A stretch of 51,775 bases of DNA from an uncultured Clostridia bacterium (GCA_944393395.1 CALYAB010000003.1:1-51775); one strand, 5' to 3'; shown: positions 25,630 through 34,086, counted from the stretch's first letter. Notes: generated by a model not told the origin, from the letters alone. Program-made: numbers and translations.

Positions 25630-27245
25630 GGTAAATCTCCCTCTATTTTTACTTTTATTATATTATTTTCTTGTTGACCTGATGTAGAAATTACATTTGT
25701 AAGATATAGTCCTGTTTCTAATTTAGCTTTAAACATACCTAATTGTTCATATTTATTTGATTGTGCTTCTATTACTATATGTGTTCCTGTAGTATTTTGA
25801 ATTGATGTTATTTGCACATTTTCTGGTATTATATACATTATTGAATTTAATAAATTAGGTATCGCGTCTCTTGTTTTACTTGCATCTGTAAGTCTATCAT
25901 TTAAGTCTTGTAAATTTTGAATCATTTCAGTATAATCATTTGTTCTTGAATCTATTTTTGATTTATCACTATCTACTAATTGAATTTGAGCCGTAGTATT
26001 ATTTATAGATTCTTGAACTTGCGAATCTTTTTTATCCATTTGATTTTTTAATAATACTGAAAAAACACTATATATTACTAATAGTAAAATCAAGCCGGCA
26101 GCTGTTCTTAATAAACTAATTTCAGTCTTATCTAGTTTTTCCCCTAAATCATTTGTAAACCATCCTGAAGTTGCAAGTTTACTTTTCTTTTCTTTTCCTG
26201 GTGTTACTTCTATTTTTAGCCAATCTGGAATCTTATCATTAAAAGTTTGTTTTTTAAAGTTGATTCCTTGTATTCCTTGTCCTAACCCTGACAAAGCTAG
26301 ACAAACAGCTGAGTTTACTTCTATATAGTCTTGAATATTTATATCATTTGTTTGACTTATAAAGTATGGTTTTAAAATTTCACAATCGACTTCACTTAAA
26401 TATTCTTGAAAATATAAGTCTAAATTGTTAATTAATGTTGCTGTTCCTGTTAAATATACTTTGCCTATCCTTTCTTCACTTTCATTTATTATTTTTCTAA
26501 CTTGTCCAACTATATTGTATAATGTTGGCATTATATCTTCTAAATATCCTACTTCTGTGTCTTGAAGATCTTTCCCTTCAGAAGTATATATTGTAGTACT
26601 TTTACATATTTCATAAGATTTTGATAGTGAATTTTCTTTAAGATTTATTTTTCTTAAAAAATCTTGACTTCCTTCTTCTAACACATCAACATTATATACA
26701 TTTTCATCTATTATTGTTGTAATTGTGGTATTTTGTTCTATATTCACAATTAAGTAATTTTCTTTTGGTTTTGTTTCTATCAAATTTGTTATTGCCATAG
26801 AAAGAGGAGTTATACTCGCTAATTTATGTTTTTCTAAAGCTTGAACTTTTTTGGTTAGTTCTATTTTGTTTGCTGCAATATGGATAACTTTTAGTTTTTC
26901 TTTATCTTCTGGGTTTTGTGAGATTACATATCTTGTTTCAAGTGCATTAGGATTATATCCTTGATCTGTGCAATACATTTCGAATTCTGTTTTTATTGCC
27001 TTTGATAAATCCTTATTACTTAGCATAGCAAACATATTGTAATAATTATAAATTTCCCCTGATAGATTTATACTTATTGGTGTTTTATAACTATATGTTT
27101 CCTCTACAATTTGGTCAATTGCTTTTGCTAAATCGTCATAAAATTTAACCCCAAAAGTTTCTACTTTTATTTTTTCTTTTTCTTTCGAAACTTTTGCATA
27201 TTTAATTATATTGTCTTCTACATATAACCCTAAACAGTTAGCCAT
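25626..27245 (-). CDS. PilM-PilN fusion protein of the type IV pilus
   Basis: 539 residues joining two proteins usually made separately. Residues 1 to about 345 form an actin-like PilM domain (CLGLYVEDNIIKYAKVSK, ISINLSGEIYNYY, NYLIVNIEQNTTITTII, KVYLTGTATLINNLDLYF). A linker leads to a membrane helix near 383-405 (TAAGLILLLVIYSVFSVLL), then a coiled coil and a ferredoxin-like PilN domain (about 410-539) with MYIIPENVQITSIQNTTGTHIVIE. In canonical systems PilM binds the N-terminal tail of PilN; here the bond is covalent. First gene of the pilus operon. Confidence 0.88.
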   Translation of the reverse strand: MANCLGLYVEDNIIKYAKVSKEKEKIKVETFGVKFYDDLAKAIDQIVEETYSYKTPISINLSGEIYNYYNMFAMLSNKDLSKAIKTEFEMYCTDQGYNPNALETRYVISQNPEDKEKLKVIHIAANKIELTKKVQALEKHKLASITPLSMAITNLIETKPKENYLIVNIEQNTTITTIIDENVYNVDVLEEGSQDFLRKINLKENSLSKSYEICKSTTIYTSEGKDLQDTEVGYLEDIMPTLYNIVGQVRKIINESEERIGKVYLTGTATLINNLDLYFQEYLSEVDCEILKPYFISQTNDINIQDYIEVNSAVCLALSGLGQGIQGINFKKQTFNDKIPDWLKIEVTPGKEKKSKLATSGWFTNDLGEKLDKTEISLLRTAAGLILLLVIYSVFSVLLKNQMDKKDSQVQESINNTTAQIQLVDSDKSKIDSRTNDYTEMIQNLQDLNDRLTDASKTRDAIPNLLNSIMYIIPENVQITSIQNTTGTHIVIEAQSNKYEQLGMFKAKLETGLYLTNVISTSGQQENNIIKVKIEGDLP

Positions 27246-27362
27246 CTTTTGCTCCTTCTTTTATATTTCTTAACAATATTTTTTACATATTATAAAATTT
27301 GATACTTGAATTATTTCTAAAATAACACAATTTTTAACAATACTTCTATTTAATTCTAATTT

Positions 27363-27390
27363 ATTTTATCATTATTCCATCAAAAAGCAA
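27363..27390 (-). promoter_or_regulatory. Possible promoter of the type IV pilus operon
   Basis: TTGCTT (27385-27390), a 16-bp spacer and TAAAAT (27363-27368) on the minus strand, leaving a leader of about 110 nt before the PilM-PilN start. The region is very AT-rich, so a chance match is possible. Confidence 0.35.
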
Positions 27391-27446
27391 TACATTTACT
27401 ATAATTGTTATGCAATTGTAAACTCTATGTAATATTTTTGTAATAT

Positions 27447-28784
27447 TTACTTTTTTTGTAATTTACATATAAAAAATCCATCACTTTCTTTATTAGGAAT
27501 TAAGTTCAATATTGCTTGATTTTTTTGGCTTTTTGTAAAATATTTATAATTTTCTCCTACTATTTTTGAATATTCAAATTCTTTATTTTTTTCTAGAAAT
27601 TTTTCTATAATATCTTCATTTTCCTCCTTAAAAATACTGCATGTTGAGTATACTAATTGTCCACCTTTTCTTAAATATTTAGAACATGTTTCTAAAATTT
27701 TCTTTTGAATTTGCGTAATCTCTTTAATATCTTCCTCTTTTCTTTTCCATTTTATATCTGGTTTTCTCTTTAATACACCTATTCCTAAACATGGTACATC
27801 TAATAATATTTTGTCAAACTTCTCCTTATATTCTTCTTTATATATACTTGCATCCTCACACTTTGCTTTTATTATATTTATCCCTAATCTTTCGGCATTT
27901 TCTTCTACTAAACCAACTCTATGTTTATATAAATCCCATGCATGTATCTCACCATTATTTTTCATCAATTCAGCCATATATGTAGTTTTACCTCCAGGGC
28001 TACTACATGCATCTAATATTTTTTCTTCTTCTTTTACATCCAATACTAACGCAATTATTCCTGCACCTTCATCTTGAACTGTAAAATATCCATTTTTAAA
28101 TAAATCTAAATTTTCTATATTTTTTACTTTATTTAAAATTAAAAAGTCATCCATCGTCCCTTGGGTATATTCTATATTTCTTTCTTTTAATAATCTTTCT
28201 AACACTTCCTTTTTTATTTTTAATCTATTAACTCTTACTGTTACTTTTGGTCTTATGTTAGAAGCATTACATATTTCTTCAACTTGCTCTATAGTATTTT
28301 CTTCTAGCAAACGTTCTACTATCCAAATTGGCATAGATGTAGTTTTAGATATTCTTTCAACATCATCTTTTATATTAAACAATTCTTTATAATCATTGTC
28401 ATTTACTTTTCTTAATATAGCATTTACAAAATTAGAACTACTTTTGTGTCCATATCTTTTTGCTAAATTTACACTTTCATTAACAGCTGCTGATTTAGGT
28501 ATTTTATCTAAAAATACAATTTGATAAATCCCCATTCTTAGTATATTTAAAATCCATGGTGAAATTTTCTTTAATCTTATTTTTGAATATTTTTTTATTA
28601 TTTCATCTAAAGTTAATTTCCATGTAGTTACACCATAAACTATTTCTGATATTAAACCAACATCTCTATCATCTAATTTATTTCTTTTTTCTTTCAAAAA
28701 TTCTTTTAATACTATATTTGAATATGCTTCTTGCTCGTTAATTTTATATAATGTTTTTAATGCAATTTCTCTTATTTTATCCAT
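27447..28784 (-). CDS. rsmB: 16S rRNA (cytosine(967)-C5)-methyltransferase
   Basis: 445 residues. N-terminal NusB-like RNA-binding domain (about 1-140; SAAVNESVNLAKRYGHKSSSNFVNAILRKV) and C-terminal Rossmann methyltransferase domain. It carries the SAM loop DACSSPGGKTTYMAELM (about 258), the release Cys in LLDVPCLGIGVLKRKPDI and the nucleophile Cys in YSTCSIFKEENED. It methylates C967 of 16S rRNA with SAM. In Clostridia this gene usually sits in a def-fmt-rsmB-like group, but here it is alone between the pilus and spoVA loci. The length matches the family. Confidence 0.94.
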   Translation of the reverse strand: MDKIREIALKTLYKINEQEAYSNIVLKEFLKEKRNKLDDRDVGLISEIVYGVTTWKLTLDEIIKKYSKIRLKKISPWILNILRMGIYQIVFLDKIPKSAAVNESVNLAKRYGHKSSSNFVNAILRKVNDNDYKELFNIKDDVERISKTTSMPIWIVERLLEENTIEQVEEICNASNIRPKVTVRVNRLKIKKEVLERLLKERNIEYTQGTMDDFLILNKVKNIENLDLFKNGYFTVQDEGAGIIALVLDVKEEEKILDACSSPGGKTTYMAELMKNNGEIHAWDLYKHRVGLVEENAERLGINIIKAKCEDASIYKEEYKEKFDKILLDVPCLGIGVLKRKPDIKWKRKEEDIKEITQIQKKILETCSKYLRKGGQLVYSTCSIFKEENEDIIEKFLEKNKEFEYSKIVGENYKYFTKSQKNQAILNLIPNKESDGFFICKLQKK

Positions 28785-28915
28785 ATTTATTCACATTTAT
28801 CCTTTTATTTTTTTCTTATTATATAATTTAAATTATATTTTTTCTACCTTTTTTGTATATTTTTTTATATTCTGGAAAAAATGATTTTATAGTTCAAATA
28901 AATGGAGGTTTATAT

Positions 28916-29143
28916 ATGGATATTAAAAAACATTTAATTATTACTGGTAATTCTACTGTTTCTTGGAAAGATGCTATTGTTAAAGCTGTTGCAGAAGCAT
29001 CTAAGACTATTGATTATCTTTCTGGAATAAAAATCATAGAACAAAGAGCAACTATTAGTGGAGATAAAATTTCTGAATATTTTGTTGATTTAGACATCTC
29101 TTTTTCAATTGATTTAAATAGAAAAGATAATAAAGATGCTTAA
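28916..29143 (+). CDS. Dodecin-family flavin-binding protein
   Basis: 75 residues, starting MDIKKHLIITGNSTVSWKDA; the ATG at 28916 follows AATGGAGGTTTATAT. The dodecin pattern is clear: SWKDAIVKAVAEASKTI (helix), IKIIEQRATI, then EYFVDLDISFSID. Dodecins form 12-subunit shells that bind riboflavin, FMN or related molecules, or CoA, and buffer them in the cytoplasm. It lies 39 bp upstream of spoVAC on the same strand and could be read with the spore genes; that would make it a spore-stage flavin store, which is inference. Confidence 0.85.
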   Translation: MDIKKHLIITGNSTVSWKDAIVKAVAEASKTIDYLSGIKIIEQRATISGDKISEYFVDLDISFSIDLNRKDNKDA

Positions 29144-29182
29144 TTTTGTTATAATTTAATTTTTTTAGAAAGGACTCTTGTT

Positions 29183-29650
29183 ATGGAAAATCCAACAGAA
29201 ACAAAAAAAACTTATCAAGATTATGTTGATAAAAAATCACCTAATTCTCCTATATTAAAGAATTGTTTTAATGCTTTTTGGGTTGGAGGATTAATTTGTA
29301 CTCTTGGTCAAATTATTCTTAATATTTGTAAGGATCGTGGATTTGATACCCAAATTTCTGGTACAATTGTTTCTATTTTATTAATTGGGTTATCTGCTTT
29401 TCTTACTGGATTAAATATTTTTAATAAAATTGGAAAAATTGCTGGTGCTGGTTCACTAATCCCTATTACAGGTTTTGCTAACTCAATAGTTTCTCCTGCA
29501 ATGGAGTATAAATCTGAGGGGTATGTTATGGGTGTTGGCGGAAAAATGTTTACTGTCGCTGGACCTGTTTTAGTTTTTGGTATATCAACATCTATATTGG
29601 TTGGTATTATCTATTTAATTTTTAACACGCAAAATATAACTTTAGTTTAA
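29183..29650 (+). CDS. spoVAC: Stage V sporulation protein AC
   Basis: 155-residue membrane protein of the SpoVA channel, which moves dipicolinic acid with calcium into the forespore and out at germination. SpoVAC is the mechanosensitive component in B. subtilis. Signatures: YQDYVDKKSPNSPILKNCFNAFWVGG, GLICTLGQI, KIGKIAGAGSLIPITGFANS and AMEYKSEGYVMGVGGKMF. Three to four membrane helices. AAAGGA precedes the ATG. First of spoVAC-AD-AE, with a perfect 37-bp inverted repeat between it and spoVAD. Confidence 0.95.
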   Translation: MENPTETKKTYQDYVDKKSPNSPILKNCFNAFWVGGLICTLGQIILNICKDRGFDTQISGTIVSILLIGLSAFLTGLNIFNKIGKIAGAGSLIPITGFANSIVSPAMEYKSEGYVMGVGGKMFTVAGPVLVFGISTSILVGIIYLIFNTQNITLV

Positions 29651-29669
29651 TAAAACTATTATATAAAAA

Positions 29670-29777
29670 CCAAAGAGACATGGGGCCAGTACTCAAAATG
29701 TCTCAAGGCTTATTTAGTATATTTAATAATTATTAAAATATTGAGACATTTTGAGTACTGGCCCCATGTCTCTTTGG
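29670..29777. repeat. Perfect 37-bp inverted repeat between spoVAC and spoVAD
   Basis: The left arm (29670-29706) begins CCAAAGAGACATGGGG and the right arm (29741-29777) is its exact complement, ending CCCCATGTCTCTTTGG; the loop is 34 nt. It is much longer than a terminator and has no T-run. It resembles REP/MITE-type palindromes and would form a massive stem within the spoVA transcript. Confidence 0.9.
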
Positions 29778-29802
29778 CTATTATTCAAAAGGAAGTGATT
29801 TT

Positions 29803-30804
29803 TTGGAAAAAGTAGGAAAACAAACTATAAAATTCAACACTCCACCATCTATTGTAGAATGTGCATCTATTGTAGGTCCTAAAGAAGCCGAAGGCCCACT
29901 AGCCAAATATTTTGACAAAACCTTAGAGGACGAATTTTGGGGTGAAAAAACTTGGGAAAAAGCTGAAAGCAAAATTATTAAAGAAACTGTAAATACTGTA
30001 ATACAAAAAGCTGGAATATCAGCAAGTGAAATTGATTGTATGTTTGCTGGCGATTTACTTAATCAGTGTATTTCTTCTAGCTTTGGATTAAGAGAACTAA
30101 ATATACCTTTCTTTGGTGTCTTTGGTGCTTGTTCTACTTTTGTAGAATCTTTAAGCTTAGGTGCTATTTGTACTGAAAGCTTTGCAAACAAAGTTATATG
30201 TGCTACTTCCAGTCACTTTTGTAGTGCAGAAAAACAATTTAGATTTCCTTTAGAATTAGGAAACCAAAGACCACCTACAAGTCAATGGACTGTTACAGGT
30301 TCTGGTAGTGCAATACTTTCTAAGGATGGAACTGGACCATATATTACACATATCACTCCTGGAAAAATCATAGATATGGGAATTAAGGACGGAAATAATA
30401 TGGGGGCTGCAATGGCTCCGAGTTTTGCAGATACTCTAATTACACACTTTTCAGATACAGGCAGAACTCCTAATTATTATGATGCTATTATTAGCGGAGA
30501 CCTAGGATATATAGGAAAAGATATTGCAATTGACTTGCTAAAAGCAAATGGATATAACATAAAAACTAATTATAATGACTGTGGTGTTTTAATTTTTGAC
30601 AAAGAAAATCAAGATACTCATAGTGGCGGTAGTGGTTGTGCATGCTGTGGTACTGTTTTTTCTGGATATTTCTTCAAACAATTAAAAGAGAAAAAAATAA
30701 AAAAACTGTTATTGATTGCAACTGGTGCCTTAATGAATTCTACAAGTTCTCAACAAGGAGAATCTATTCCTGGTATTGCACATGCAGTAAGTATTGAAAT
30801 TTAA
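29803..30804 (+). CDS. spoVAD: Stage V sporulation protein AD
   Basis: 333-residue soluble thiolase-fold protein that binds dipicolinic acid on the forespore membrane. Family stretches: TPPSIVECASIVGPKEAEGPL, AGDLLNQCISSSFGLRELNIPFFGVFGACSTFVE, CATSSHFCSAEKQFR, and TGSGSAILSKDGTGP. The C-terminal part carries GGSGCACCG. The start is TTG at 29803, after AAAAGGAAGTGAT; no ATG is available at the right place. It lies just downstream of the large inverted repeat and 70 bp before spoVAE. Length and order are as expected for a sporulating Clostridium relative. Confidence 0.96.
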   Translation: MEKVGKQTIKFNTPPSIVECASIVGPKEAEGPLAKYFDKTLEDEFWGEKTWEKAESKIIKETVNTVIQKAGISASEIDCMFAGDLLNQCISSSFGLRELNIPFFGVFGACSTFVESLSLGAICTESFANKVICATSSHFCSAEKQFRFPLELGNQRPPTSQWTVTGSGSAILSKDGTGPYITHITPGKIIDMGIKDGNNMGAAMAPSFADTLITHFSDTGRTPNYYDAIISGDLGYIGKDIAIDLLKANGYNIKTNYNDCGVLIFDKENQDTHSGGSGCACCGTVFSGYFFKQLKEKKIKKLLLIATGALMNSTSSQQGESIPGIAHAVSIEI

Positions 30805-30874
30805 TATTTTTTATTTTCAAGTTATCTTGCTTTTTATTAAGCTATTTTGAATTTAGTGAAAGGAATGAAATATT

Positions 30875-31270
30875 ATGGATAATATTGATTGGGTTTCTGT
30901 TTTTGAGTGGTCTACACTTTTAAAATGTTTTGTTGTTGGTGGACTAATCTGTGTTATTGGGCAAATACTAATTGATAAAACTAAATTAACACCTGCTAGA
31001 ATTTTAGTAACATTTGTAACTCTAGGTGCTATTTTAGGCGGATTAGGTATCTATCAATATCTTGTTGACTTTGCTGGTGCTGGTGCTACCGTACCATTAA
31101 CAGGATTTGGTTACAATTTAGCTAAAGGAGCTATCGAAGAAGTAAAAAATATCGGATTTATTGGAGCTTTTACTGGTGGTGTAAAAGCTGCTGCTGGTGG
31201 AATTGCAGCTGCTATCTTTTTTGGATATTTAGCTTCTCTTATTTCAAAACCAAAAATGAAAAAGCAATAA
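30875..31270 (+). CDS. spoVAE: Stage V sporulation protein AE (SpoVAEb type)
   Basis: 131 residues, small polytopic membrane protein of the SpoVA channel. Signatures: FVVGGLICVIGQILIDKTKLTPARILV, FAGAGATVPLTGFGYNLAKGA, and IGAFTGGVKAAAGGIAAAI. It closely mirrors the SpoVAC fold, as known for this family. It is the last gene of spoVAC-AD-AE. AGTGAAAGGAATG sits upstream of the ATG at 30875. The transcript likely ends at the bidirectional hairpin at 31357-31397, which also serves rplT. Confidence 0.95.
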   Translation: MDNIDWVSVFEWSTLLKCFVVGGLICVIGQILIDKTKLTPARILVTFVTLGAILGGLGIYQYLVDFAGAGATVPLTGFGYNLAKGAIEEVKNIGFIGAFTGGVKAAAGGIAAAIFFGYLASLISKPKMKKQ

Positions 31271-31356
31271 CCACATCATTATTAATAAATTATATAAAAT
31301 TATAGTTGATATATGGAAAAATCTTAAAATATTATAATGTAACTTTTGGCTTAAAA

Positions 31357-31397
31357 AAAACAAATCTCACTTTTAAAAAGTATAGATTTGTTTTTAT
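31357..31397. terminator. Bidirectional intrinsic terminator between spoVAE and rplT
   Basis: AAAACAAATCT and AGATTTGTTTTT pair across a short AT loop; T-runs lie on both sides. It separates the convergent spoVAE and rplT transcripts. Confidence 0.75.
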
Positions 31398-31401
31398 ATT
31401 T

Positions 31402-31752
31402 TTATGCTTTTTTTGCTATTTCAGCTATTTCTGTAAATGCTTTTGGATCTGTTACAGCAACTTCTGCTAACATTTTTCTATTTATTGTTACATTAGCTTT
31501 CTTTAGACCTGCTATTAATTTACTATATGTAGTTCCATTCATTCTAGCTGCTGCATTAATTCTTGCTATCCATAATTTTCTAAAATTACTTTTTTTATCT
31601 TTTCTTCCTACATATGCATATGCTAATGATTTCATAACTGCTTGATTAGCATTTCTAAATCTATAATGTTTTGCTCCATAATATCCTTTTGCTTGTTTTA
31701 ATATTTTTTTATGTCTTGCTCTTGTAGTTCTTGCTGTTTTTACTCTTGCCAT
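31402..31752 (-). CDS. rplT: 50S ribosomal protein L20
   Basis: 116 residues, the normal length. It starts [20 protein letters not shown] and contains [22 protein letters not shown] and [16 protein letters not shown], the L20 signature. It binds 23S rRNA early in 50S assembly and in Bacillota also represses its own operon by binding the infC leader. Last gene of infC-rpmI-rplT. Confidence 0.98.
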   Translation of the reverse strand: MARVKTARTTRARHKKILKQAKGYYGAKHYRFRNANQAVMKSLAYAYVGRKDKKSNFRKLWIARINAAARMNGTTYSKLIAGLKKANVTINRKMLAEVAVTDPKAFTEIAEIAKKA

Positions 31753-31783
31753 TTATATCACCTTCCTTTTTACTTGTTTTCTA

Positions 31784-31987
31784 TTACCCACCATAAGGCA
31801 TCAATTTCTTAATTGTTTTTTCGCATGATTTATCAGCATAACCATTTTGTATCTTTCCTGATTTTTTTTGTCTTTTTGTCTTATTTGCTAATAAATGTCT
31901 TCTATTTGATTTTGTTCTTTTTACTTTTCCTGTTGCTGTTAAAGAATATCTTTTCTTTGCAGCTCTGTTTGTTTTTAGTTTTGGCAT
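31784..31987 (-). CDS. rpmI: 50S ribosomal protein L35
   Basis: 67 residues. MPKLKTNRAAKKRYSLTATG at the N-terminus and RRHLLANKTKRQKKS in the middle define L35. It lies between infC and rplT with gaps of 24 and 31 bp. Confidence 0.98.
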   Translation of the reverse strand: MPKLKTNRAAKKRYSLTATGKVKRTKSNRRHLLANKTKRQKKSGKIQNGYADKSCEKTIKKLMPYGG

Positions 31988-32011
31988 AATAGTATTCTCC
32001 TTTCATATTTA

Positions 32012-32527
32012 TTATTTTTCAGTTTTTTTAGCTAAGATTGTAAACATATTTCTTCCTTCTAGCTTTGGTGCTTTTTCTACAACAGCAATGTCACTCATTT
32101 CTTCAATAAATTTATTTAACACCTGTTCACCAGCTTTTGAATTGTTTACTTCTCTTCCTCTAAATCTAACTGTTATTTTCACCTTATTTCCATCTTGTAT
32201 AAATTTTCTAGCGTTTTTAGATTTAAAGCCAAAGTCATGTTCTTCAATATTTGGTGTAACTCTTATTTCTTTTAGTTCAAAACTTTTTTGTTTTTTCTTT
32301 GCTTCTTTTTCTTTTTTAGCTTGCTCAAATTTATATTTTCCATAGTTCATTATTTTACAAACTGGTGGATTTGCATTTGGAGCAACTAAAACTAAATCTA
32401 ATTTTTTGTCTTCTGCTTTTTCTAAAGCTTCTCTTAATGGAATAACACCTATTTTTTCTCCATTATCTCCTATTAATTGAACTTCTTTAGCTCTTATTTG
32501 TCCATTGACTGGTAATTCTTGTTTTAT
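32012..32527 (-). CDS. infC: Translation initiation factor IF-3, apparent AUA start
   Basis: About 172 residues. It binds the 30S subunit, discriminates the start codon and keeps subunits apart. N-terminal domain with LPVNGQIRAKEVQLIGDNGEK, then the helical linker KFEQAKKEKEAKKKQK and the C-terminal domain KEIRVTPNIEEHDFGFKSKNARKFI. No ATG, GTG or TTG is correctly placed. A TTG at 32540-32542 and an in-frame GTG overlap the GGAGG itself, whereas ATA at 32525-32527 lies eight bases past GGAGG and gives the family N-terminus. Rare AUU-like starts of infC, which IF-3 itself rejects, are known in E. coli and others; AUA here would fit the same feedback. Confidence 0.94.
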   Translation of the reverse strand: MKQELPVNGQIRAKEVQLIGDNGEKIGVIPLREALEKAEDKKLDLVLVAPNANPPVCKIMNYGKYKFEQAKKEKEAKKKQKSFELKEIRVTPNIEEHDFGFKSKNARKFIQDGNKVKITVRFRGREVNNSKAGEQVLNKFIEEMSDIAVVEKAPKLEGRNMFTILAKKTEK

Positions 32528-32548
32528 ACAAAACACCTCCAATAATAT

Positions 32549-32680
32549 AAAAAAATTTGACTTTTGTTACAAGCCAAATCAAAATAACACTAGTATTGTT
32601 ATACTAAAATTATTTAATTTCTAACCTTTTTCTTCTTTTAGATAAGGTGAGAAGTTTGACTTCTTCTTGTAACGATAACT
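32549..32680 (-). promoter_or_regulatory. L20-type leader (transcription attenuator) of infC-rpmI-rplT
   Basis: Near the start of the leader, GTTACAAG (32666-32673) can pair with CTTGTAAC about 100 nt later. The same later segment also lies in a terminator hairpin, TTTGGCTT with AAGTCAAA (32556-32578), followed by seven T (32549-32555). The two foldings exclude each other. A small GAAG-TCAAA-CTTC hairpin lies near the 5' end. This matches the L20-controlled leader of Bacillota in place and logic. Sequence-level match to the Rfam model was not tested. Confidence 0.75.
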
Positions 32681-32710
32681 ATCTTATCATATTTATTATA
32701 TATTTGTCAA
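32681..32710 (-). promoter_or_regulatory. Sigma-A type promoter of infC-rpmI-rplT
   Basis: TTGACA (32705-32710), an 18-bp spacer and TAAGAT (32681-32686) on the minus strand, directly ahead of the L20-type leader. Confidence 0.6.
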
Positions 32711-32754
32711 GTACTTTTCAAGTTTTTTTCAAAGCAAGAATTCGTCGATAAAAA

Positions 32755-32783
32755 TTGACTTTTTATTGAAATTTTAGTATAAT
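32755..32783 (+). promoter_or_regulatory. Near-consensus promoter of the ProRS-like gene
   Basis: TTGACT (32755-32760), a 17-bp spacer and TATAAT (32778-32783), 43 bp ahead of the start codon. It is divergent from the infC promoter. Confidence 0.8.
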
Positions 32784-32826
32784 TCATATCATACACATGT
32801 AAACACACAATTAGGAGGTTGATACT

Positions 32827-34086
32827 ATGAAAATGTCTAGACTTGCACTTACAACAACAAAAGATCGGTTAAGTACTGATGAATGTTTATCTTTTAAAAT
32901 TTTACTTCAAGCAGGATTACTTCAACGATATGGTGCGGGTATATATGGCCAACACAATTTTTTAGTTAAAGCACAAGCAAAAATAAAGAGTATTATCAGA
33001 GATACTCTTAACTCGTATGATTGTGTTGAAATTGCATTACCTGCGCTTCAACCTAAACATATTTGGGAAGAATCTGGGCGTTGGAACAATTATGCAGAGT
33101 CAGGGCAAATGTTTGTCTGCAAAATGCAAAATGGGACATTTTGTCTAGCACCAACTGCTGAAGAAGCAGTTTTCACATTTGTAAAGGAAAATCTGAAGTC
33201 TTATAAAAATCTTCCGGTTAATCTTTATCAAATTGGGCCAAAGTTCAGGAATGAATTAAGAGTTCGTGGCGGACTATTAAGAAGTAAAGAATTCACCATG
33301 ATGGATGCGTACAGTTTTCATGATTCAGACAAAAGCATGAAAGAAGAATATGCTAGGATGAAAAACGCCTATTTTTCAATTTTTTCAAAAATAGGCTTAG
33401 ATGTTATCTCCGTTGCTGCTGTGAATGGTGACATGGGTGGAAAACTTTCTGAAGAATTTATGTTTCTTTCAGAAGCCGGCGAAGACACTATCCTAGTTAA
33501 CGATGCAGGTACCTTAGCCTTAAATACAGAAGTGCTTGAATTGCAGAATGCAAATGAATATTTAAAATCTAACTATGGAATCAGTGAACTATCAACACTT
33601 TCTAAGAAGCGTTGTATTGAGCTTGGTCATATTTTTCAGTTAGGCCAGAGATATTCATCAGCTATGGATGGGACATTTATGGACAAGAATAATAACCCTG
33701 TACCATATTTTATGGGGTGTTACGGTATTGGCATCAGTCGTACACTTGCTGCTATCTGTGAGCGAAATTGTGATAATGAAGGATTAATATGGCCTAAAAG
33801 TATTGCTCCTTATCAGGTTTCTATAATATATCAACCTGATAAAAAATTAGATGCTTATTTAACTTATGACAAATTGTGCAATGCAAATGTCGAAGTCCTT
33901 CTTGATGACAGAAGAAATTTAAGCTTTGGTTCAAAAATTAGAGACTGTAAACTTTTGGGAATTCCTTACATGATTATATTAGGTAAAAACTTTCAACCTG
34001 ATTCTAATAATTATGAACTTGAAGAGCGTGCAACTGGAAAAAAATCGTATGTATCATATGAGGAGTTGTTATTAAAACTCAAGTAA
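32827..34086 (+). CDS. Prolyl-tRNA synthetase-like protein without the INS editing domain
   Basis: 419 residues against about 570 for usual bacterial ProRS. Class II core: motif 1 region around VEIALPALQPKHIWEESGRW, motif 2 KFRNELRVRGGLLRSKEFTMMDAYSF (about 139-164) and motif 3 YFMGCYGIGISRTLAAI (about 294-310). All keep the catalytic residues. Only about 45 residues separate the parts that normally flank the INS domain (about 224-265), so Ala-tRNA-Pro editing is absent. A C-terminal anticodon-binding domain (about 325-419) is kept. Composition is visibly less AT-rich than the neighbours, suggesting transfer. It has its own promoter, an AGGAGG site and a strong terminator. It could be a true ProRS, a drug-resistant second copy or part of the adjacent accessory operon. 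Confidence 0.88.
   Translation: MKMSRLALTTTKDRLSTDECLSFKILLQAGLLQRYGAGIYGQHNFLVKAQAKIKSIIRDTLNSYDCVEIALPALQPKHIWEESGRWNNYAESGQMFVCKMQNGTFCLAPTAEEAVFTFVKENLKSYKNLPVNLYQIGPKFRNELRVRGGLLRSKEFTMMDAYSFHDSDKSMKEEYARMKNAYFSIFSKIGLDVISVAAVNGDMGGKLSEEFMFLSEAGEDTILVNDAGTLALNTEVLELQNANEYLKSNYGISELSTLSKKRCIELGHIFQLGQRYSSAMDGTFMDKNNNPVPYFMGCYGIGISRTLAAICERNCDNEGLIWPKSIAPYQVSIIYQPDKKLDAYLTYDKLCNANVEVLLDDRRNLSFGSKIRDCKLLGIPYMIILGKNFQPDSNNYELEERATGKKSYVSYEELLLKLK

Noticed and set aside
28790-28915. Sigma-G promoter ahead of dodecin/spoVAC
   Set aside because: The region is almost pure A/T; no convincing GHATR and CATNNTA pair at proper spacing could be fixed.
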